Origin: Chloroflexota bacterium
GTDB lineage: Bacteria; Chloroflexota; Anaerolineae; CG2-30-64-16
Length of the DNA: 23,341 nucleotides
Reading direction: 5' to 3'
Assembly: GCA_029555885.1 (NCBI GenBank)
Contig: JAKPQT010000629.1
Location: forward strand, 1-23,341
Positions 22,626 to 23,341 of the stretch are shown here, piece by piece (positions within the stretch are counted from its first letter, which is position 1; the number at the start of each line of letters is the position of its first letter). The notes under the pieces were generated by a model, which searched no databases, had not been told where the DNA came from, and worked only from the letters and a program-made list of their open reading frames with translations. The position numbers were made by a program, and so were the translations under genes.

Positions 22626-23341
22626 TTACCCCTCCCCTGCATGTGAACGGCAACCGTTTGCAGGGGCAATGTTGGCCTGCTCCGGCTGCTCCGCAAAGCC
22701 GTGCCCTGTGTTGAAGCTCAGACGCGGGCCCGCTGTGCTACGCTCGCCAGCGAGGCCGGGGCGCAGCCGGGCATTTTCCTTGAGCAAGTGGATCACGACA
22801 TCGGCCGTCTTGCGCACGAATGGCGTGCCGTCGGCCAGCTTGACCGAGCGGCTGAAATAGTCGCCGTAGCCCATATGGTGCATCGGCCCGATCGGAATCT
22901 CCGTGTAGCGACCTGCCCGCACGAAGCGATGCCAGGCTGAATTGGGAAAGACCGGCCAGAAGCCGGGCGTGAGCAGCCGCCCCAGGTATTGAGTGGCATC
23001 CTGACTGCCTGAGAGGTGGTAGATGTGCTCCACGTCAAGGGTGCCTTCGTCGTCGCCCAGCACGCTGCCCACGGAGATGATGCGGATGGGCGCGCCGAGC
23101 CACGCGCGCAGATACGGCGCGGCGGCCTGCGATGTCTGCCCGCCGCCGCTGATGCAGAGTACGGTGACGGGCCGCGGCTGGTCGAGTCGGTAGCCGTGGC
23201 GCAGCAGGCCGCGCAGCATCTCCTTGGCGATGCCATAAGAGTACGCCCGGCCATAACGGGTATCGCGCGAGACGAGCACCTGTAAGAGGTTCCGGAAGAA
23301 GATGATGTGGTAGAAGATCATCAGGCGGCGGCTGCGGCGCG
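22626..23341 (-). CDS. Protein of unknown function, alpha/beta-hydrolase-like features (5' end beyond window)
   Basis: About 238 residues are visible. The frame is open to the right edge, and residues before the first in-window ATG (23321) are uninterrupted, so the true start is probably outside. RPVTVLCISGGGQTSQAA looks like a strand followed by a nucleotide-binding or nucleophile-elbow-type turn, and PIRIISVGSVLGDDEG like a further core strand. LSGSQDATQYLGRLL and IGPMHHMGYGDYF are conserved-looking but unidentified. The last 45 residues are polar, low complexity and probably disordered. The downstream membrane-protein gene starts 3 bp after its stop, suggesting one operon. I do not recognise the family. 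Confidence 0.65.
   Translation of the reverse strand, partial: RRSRRLMIFYHIIFFRNLLQVLVSRDTRYGRAYSYGIAKEMLRGLLRHGYRLDQPRPVTVLCISGGGQTSQAAAPYLRAWLGAPIRIISVGSVLGDDEGTLDVEHIYHLSGSQDATQYLGRLLTPGFWPVFPNSAWHRFVRAGRYTEIPIGPMHHMGYGDYFSRSVKLADGTPFVRKTADVVIHLLKENARLRPGLAGERSTAGPRLSFNTGHGFAEQPEQANIAPANGCRSHAGEG

Noticed and set aside
22626..23321. ATG at 23321 as the true start of the last gene
   Set aside because: The frame is open to the window edge and no RBS is visible before this ATG, so the gene is treated as partial.

Overview
The window is gene-dense, GC-rich bacterial chromosome, and almost every gene lies on the minus strand. GTG starts, good Shine-Dalgarno sequences and overlapping stops and starts are common. 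Several traits fit a Chloroflexota (Anaerolineae/Caldilineae-like) genome: a serine hydroxymethyltransferase with a long insertion fused to GcvT modules, a SufR-led suf operon that uses SufU rather than SufA/SufE, and a DUF7948-type surface-protein head. This phylum call is inference from family resemblance, not from a marker gene.

Positions 1-2551 (minus) hold one long open frame running off the left edge. It encodes SHMT, then a divergent GcvT-like module, then the start of a canonical GcvT. A stem-loop at 2595-2631 separates it from a short secreted protein (2696-3493) that looks like the head of a beta-propeller surface protein with its repeats missing.

Positions 3733-12664 (minus) are a suf iron-sulfur cluster operon. 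In transcription order it holds sufR, sufC, sufB, sufD, a CysA-type sulfurtransferase, a first SufU-like scaffold, sufS, a second SufU-like scaffold, a Rieske ferredoxin, a SufT/DUF59 protein and a DUF72 protein. A strong sigma-70-type promoter (TTGACA, 17 bp, TATGCT) with a palindrome beside it precedes sufR. Two intergenic inverted repeats built from degenerate 7-nt units sit inside the operon, one between sufR and sufC and one between sufD and the sulfurtransferase. The likely flow is: the sulfurtransferase and SufS handle sulfur, the two SufU-like proteins accept it, SufBCD builds clusters, SufT helps maturation, and SufR senses cluster status.

Positions 12849-13949 (plus) carry the only plus-strand genes: a pteridine-reductase-like SDR with His at the usual catalytic Tyr position, and a small membrane protein.

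Positions 13962-21008 (minus) may be one transcription unit: a triple zinc-ribbon membrane protein, a secreted M28 peptidase with a C-terminal beta domain, a rhodanese lipoprotein, a LysE-type exporter, an MFS transporter, a long TspO-like membrane protein and an AEC-family transporter. A candidate extended -10 promoter precedes the zinc-ribbon gene.

Positions 21184-23341 (minus) hold a sugar isomerase/epimerase-like TIM barrel overlapping a membrane protein, preceded by a partial unknown gene that runs off the right edge. No gene-free stretch exceeds 300 bp; the longest are 3494-3732, 12665-12848 and 21009-21183. I saw no tRNA, rRNA, CRISPR array, transposase or prophage gene.
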